From NCBI RefSeq assembly GCF_014773385.1, contig NZ_JACXAI010000002.1, positions 1-64,000 of the forward strand: a DNA stretch of 64,000 bases, read 5' to 3'. A program made the translations under genes and the position numbers. This document shows positions 61,678-64,000 of this stretch, piece by piece (position 1 is the first letter of the stretch; the number at the start of each line of letters is the position of its first letter). The notes under the pieces are model-generated. The model searched no databases. It was not told the origin of the DNA and saw only the letters and a list, made by a program, of their open reading frames with translations. This DNA is from Metabacillus arenae (GTDB lineage Bacteria; Bacillota; Bacilli; Bacillales; Bacillaceae).

Positions 61678-62484
61678 TTAAGTCAACTCTTCAATAACTT
61701 TTGTTTCGTTTTCGTGCAGGAGGTTTTTTTGGATTTTTTCATGAATGTGCTTGTTCATGCTGGCATCTAAAAGATCTGCGGTACTTTTTTCTCCTACTAA
61801 AACGATTTTTTCCCATTTTCGATCTGCTGCTTTTTTATCAAGGCTGCTCCCTAAACTTTTTATCCACCTTTTCTGGTTTGCTTTCACTCGTTCCTCGAAA
61901 TGATCCTTCTTATTGGCATTTCCTCCACCAGAACCCATTGTTACATCAGCATGGTGTGGACCCTCATGTTTTTTCCAATCTTCAGTGTCTAGATCATATT
62001 CATAGTAATCTTTTTTCTGAAGCTCGCCAAACATAGTTTCCAATACCTTTACTTGATTTTGCTGGAGAAGAATAAAGGCCGATAATGGATATTGCTGGTG
62101 TATATCTTGAATTTGATCTAATACAGCATGTTCCTCCCAATAAAAACTTGTTTCAACCGGATTTTGCATCTCAAAGGTTTCCCATATACCACTATCATCT
62201 GAAGCGAATAGGATGATACTTCTTGGCATCTCACGCTCTCTACTGGAAATGTATTTTTCTATTTTTTCTCTTATTGAAACAAACCTTTTCTTTTCATCTA
62301 AATCACTTATTTCCAGATACTCCCCTAAACGATTCAATCCGTTCTTTAAAGCAATTTTCCATTCTCCACCTTGTTGATCTTGATTGCGGCGATCAGTGTT
62401 TAAATAAAGTGTCAACATTTTGTCAGGTTTTTGCAGGGCAAGATGTTCTAGCATTTGGATTTTTTTTGAAAAGACATAGATCAT
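61678..62484 (-). CDS. VLRF1/baeRF-family protein
   Basis: Protein of 268 residues. TLYLNTDRRNQDQQGGEWKIALKNGLNRL and the ILFASDDSGIWETFEMQ segment resemble the bacterial archaeo-eukaryotic release-factor-like (baeRF/VLRF1) family, with a middle GSGGGNANKKDHFEERVKANQKRW that stands where the release loop would be, and an EKIVLVGE final strand. These proteins are predicted to act on stalled ribosomes or tRNA ends, but few have been tested. Start is uncertain: GGAGG abuts the first ATG; an in-frame ATG ten codons later is possible. Confidence 0.7.
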   Translation of the reverse strand: MIYVFSKKIQMLEHLALQKPDKMLTLYLNTDRRNQDQQGGEWKIALKNGLNRLGEYLEISDLDEKKRFVSIREKIEKYISSREREMPRSIILFASDDSGIWETFEMQNPVETSFYWEEHAVLDQIQDIHQQYPLSAFILLQQNQVKVLETMFGELQKKDYYEYDLDTEDWKKHEGPHHADVTMGSGGGNANKKDHFEERVKANQKRWIKSLGSSLDKKAADRKWEKIVLVGEKSTADLLDASMNKHIHEKIQKNLLHENETKVIEELT

Positions 62485-62556
62485 CCTCCTTAATTAGACC
62501 TTACTTATTAATTATCTTTAATAGGCTCCTTTAAACATGAAATTTCGTTAATAGTA

Positions 62557-62680
62557 AAAGGGGCTGTCCAATAAGTCGATTTTTCGGCTATTGGATGCCA
62601 CTTAACATGTTTCAGAATGCTGATATAATAACATTCTTGATTTAATTATTAATGAATTACCCTTTTGGACAGCTTCTTTT
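62557..62680. repeat. Short inverted-repeat element (MITE-like)
   Basis: About 120 bp bounded by imperfect inverted repeats: left AAAAGGGGCTGTCCAATA (62557-62574) and right TTTTGGACAGCTTCTTTT (62663-62680). The GGCTGTCCAA end is typical of some Bacillus IS ends. No transposase. An inner hairpin (CCAATA..TATTGG) is present. The right repeat ends at the stop codon of the Na+ symporter gene, so the element probably serves as its transcription terminator. Confidence 0.5.
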
Positions 62681-64000
62681 AATAAACACCAATCACATCA
62701 AGAAAAACCGCAATGATGACAACTGGAATTACATATTTCAACAGGAAAAACCAAACTGAGAACCAAATGCTGCCGCCTATTTCTCTCTTTAAAACATCCT
62801 TTTTCATTTTAAGTGGAACAAAAATCGAAATGAGGAAGACACCCAGCGGCATTAAAATATTACTGACTAAATAGTCCGCTTGATCAAAAAGGATTTTATC
62901 AAATAACGTATATTCGCTTAAAACTCCAAACGATAATGCGGATGGAATGCCAAACAGCAAAATAAGAAAACCGACAATCCAAGTAATTTTTACCCTTCGT
63001 TGCCGTTCATCTTTAATGATTGAGGCAACAATAATTTCAAGCATTGAAAAAGCAGAGGTTAGTGTTGCAAATAAGAAAAGCCCAAGAAATAAGCTTAAAA
63101 AGACTCCTCCTAACGAAATTTGTTCGAATACAGCAGGCAGTACTACAAATAATAAACCCGGTCCTTCTGCAGGCTCGATTCCCAATGAAAAAGTTGCCGG
63201 GAATATTGCTAAACCTGCGAGCAATGCGATAAAAACATTTAAACCGACAATAGAAAAAGCTGAATTAGGTAAGCTTTCTTTTTTTGAAAGATATGAGCTG
63301 TACGTTACCATCACAGAGACCCCAATACTTAGGGAGAAAAAAGACTGCCCCATTGCGTACAAAATCGCTTCAGATGTAATATTAGAAAAGTTTGGTTTTA
63401 GGAAGAATTCAACACCCTCCATTGCGCCCTCCAGTGTAAGTGAGCGGACAATCAATACTAAAAATAAAATAAATAAAGCAGGCATCATATATTTATTTGC
63501 CTTTTCAATTCCAGCCTGTACACCTTTTGCTACCACAATGATGACAACTACTATGAATAGCAATTGTGATCCAACTACTAAATATGGATTTGCAATGATA
63601 TGTTCAAAATAAGCACTATAACCTGATTCTACCTGAAGCAGCTGTCCAGTTAAATTAGTTATTAGATATAAAATGATCCATCCACCGATTACACTATAAA
63701 ATGAAAGCAGGATAAAACAAGTGATGACTCCGAGACGGCCAATCCAATGCCACCTGCTAGCAGGTACGATTATTTTATAGGCGGTAATTGCCTCTTTTTG
63801 AGTACTTCGGCCAATTGCAAACTCAGCTAGCAACAATGGAAGACCGACAATGAAAGTAAAAAGAAGAAAGATGAAGAAAAACGCTCCCCCTCCACTTGTG
63901 CCTGCCACATAGGGAAATTTCCAAATTGCCCCTAACCCGATTGCGCTTCCAGCAGCTGCTAAAATAAAACCAATCTTAGATGTCCATTGCTCTTGGTTAT
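62679..64000 (-). CDS. NSS-family Na+-dependent symporter (5' end missing)
   Basis: Neurotransmitter:sodium symporter homologue, 3' part of the gene, about 439 residues visible. The frame runs off the right edge of the window: at the edge it reads [28 protein letters not shown], the canonical TM1 with the unwound Gly/Ala Na+-site motif. Other markers are [13 protein letters not shown] and [16 protein letters not shown]. These transporters import amino acids or related compounds with Na+; the substrate is unknown. The start codon is outside. The inverted-repeat element lies at its stop codon. Confidence 0.92.
   Translation of the reverse strand, partial: NQEQWTSKIGFILAAAGSAIGLGAIWKFPYVAGTSGGGAFFFIFLLFTFIVGLPLLLAEFAIGRSTQKEAITAYKIIVPASRWHWIGRLGVITCFILLSFYSVIGGWIILYLITNLTGQLLQVESGYSAYFEHIIANPYLVVGSQLLFIVVVIIVVAKGVQAGIEKANKYMMPALFILFLVLIVRSLTLEGAMEGVEFFLKPNFSNITSEAILYAMGQSFFSLSIGVSVMVTYSSYLSKKESLPNSAFSIVGLNVFIALLAGLAIFPATFSLGIEPAEGPGLLFVVLPAVFEQISLGGVFLSLFLGLFLFATLTSAFSMLEIIVASIIKDERQRRVKITWIVGFLILLFGIPSALSFGVLSEYTLFDKILFDQADYLVSNILMPLGVFLISIFVPLKMKKDVLKREIGGSIWFSVWFFLLKYVIPVVIIAVFLDVIGVY

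Noticed and set aside
1-64000. CRISPR arrays, tRNA or rRNA genes, prophage or plasmid origin
   Set aside because: No regularly spaced repeats, no tRNA-like cloverleaf or rRNA sequence and no phage structural or replication genes were seen on either strand.

Overview
The window is AT-rich DNA from a low-GC Gram-positive bacterium, almost certainly a Bacillaceae member (Bacillus sensu lato). The pointers are strong AGGAGG-type ribosome binding sites with frequent TTG/GTG starts, a divergent nasA / nasBC nitrate locus with two TnrA-type boxes, an OpuC-type osmoprotectant transporter with CBS domains, a muropeptide-recycling set (nagZ, amiE, namZ) with cre-like sites, a YesM/YesN-type two-component pair and a VLRF1/baeRF protein. 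Most genes lie on the minus strand. There are no rRNA, tRNA or CRISPR loci, and only worn insertion-sequence remnants.

Layout. 0.1-3.6 kb: a YesMN-type sensor/regulator pair. 3.6-4.5 kb: decayed DNA with an IS3-type transposase tail and a short ORF that opens like the end of a sigma factor. 4.6-5.7 kb: TetR regulator plus SMR efflux pump, with a perfect operator inside the promoter. 6.2-10.0 kb: VanW-type lipoprotein, DeoR regulator plus HAD phosphatase, and a CBO0543-type membrane protein. 10.3-18.0 kb: one nine-gene unit led by a KdgR-like LacI regulator, containing 6-phospho-3-hexuloisomerase, KDPG aldolase, a DctPQM TRAP importer, ribose-5-phosphate isomerase, 2-keto-3-deoxygluconate (KDG) kinase and 3-hexulose-6-phosphate synthase. 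It joins the lower KDG pathway to the formaldehyde-fixing ribulose monophosphate (RuMP) reactions. 18.1-22.3 kb: a DinB-like protein and the OpuC-type ABC transporter.

22.7-32.0 kb: a second catabolic island. The minus-strand operon runs SDR dehydrogenase, PCC/DUF296 protein, acyl-CoA ligase, SCP-x-type thiolase, OB/Zn-ribbon partner, then a second TRAP transporter. A clear sigma-54 (-24/-12) promoter precedes it, and a divergent PAS-AAA+ sigma-54 activator lies beyond. Matching inverted repeats sit upstream of the operon promoter and next to the activator gene. The enzyme set fits import, CoA activation, oxidation and thiolysis of a beta-hydroxy (or beta-keto) carboxylic acid whose identity is unknown.

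32.1-45.2 kb: a secreted Ntn-hydrolase-like protein, then an operon of M20 amidohydrolase, Dpp/Opp-type peptide ABC transporter, N-formylglutamate-amidohydrolase-like protein and a leaderless gamma-glutamyltransferase, with a membrane-bound AraC regulator upstream. It looks like uptake and stepwise breakdown of an N-acylated or gamma-glutamyl peptide. 45.4-45.8 kb: a 31-residue membrane peptide gene and a second IS3 remnant. 45.8-52.0 kb: nasC, nasB and divergent nasA. 52.0-64.0 kb: HAD phosphatase, namZ, amiE, VOC protein, alpha/beta hydrolase, nagZ, a YiiX-type cysteine peptidase, a VLRF1 protein and the 3' part of an NSS-family Na+ symporter that runs off the window.

The best candidates for something undescribed are the sigma-54 TRAP/thiolase operon, the KDG/RuMP hybrid operon, the gamma-glutamyl/N-acyl peptide operon, and a dispersed hairpin repeat whose two copies each encode the same tiny peptide (MKSAKELIS...) behind a good ribosome binding site. 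All functional assignments rest on motifs and family resemblance read by eye; no database search was possible.
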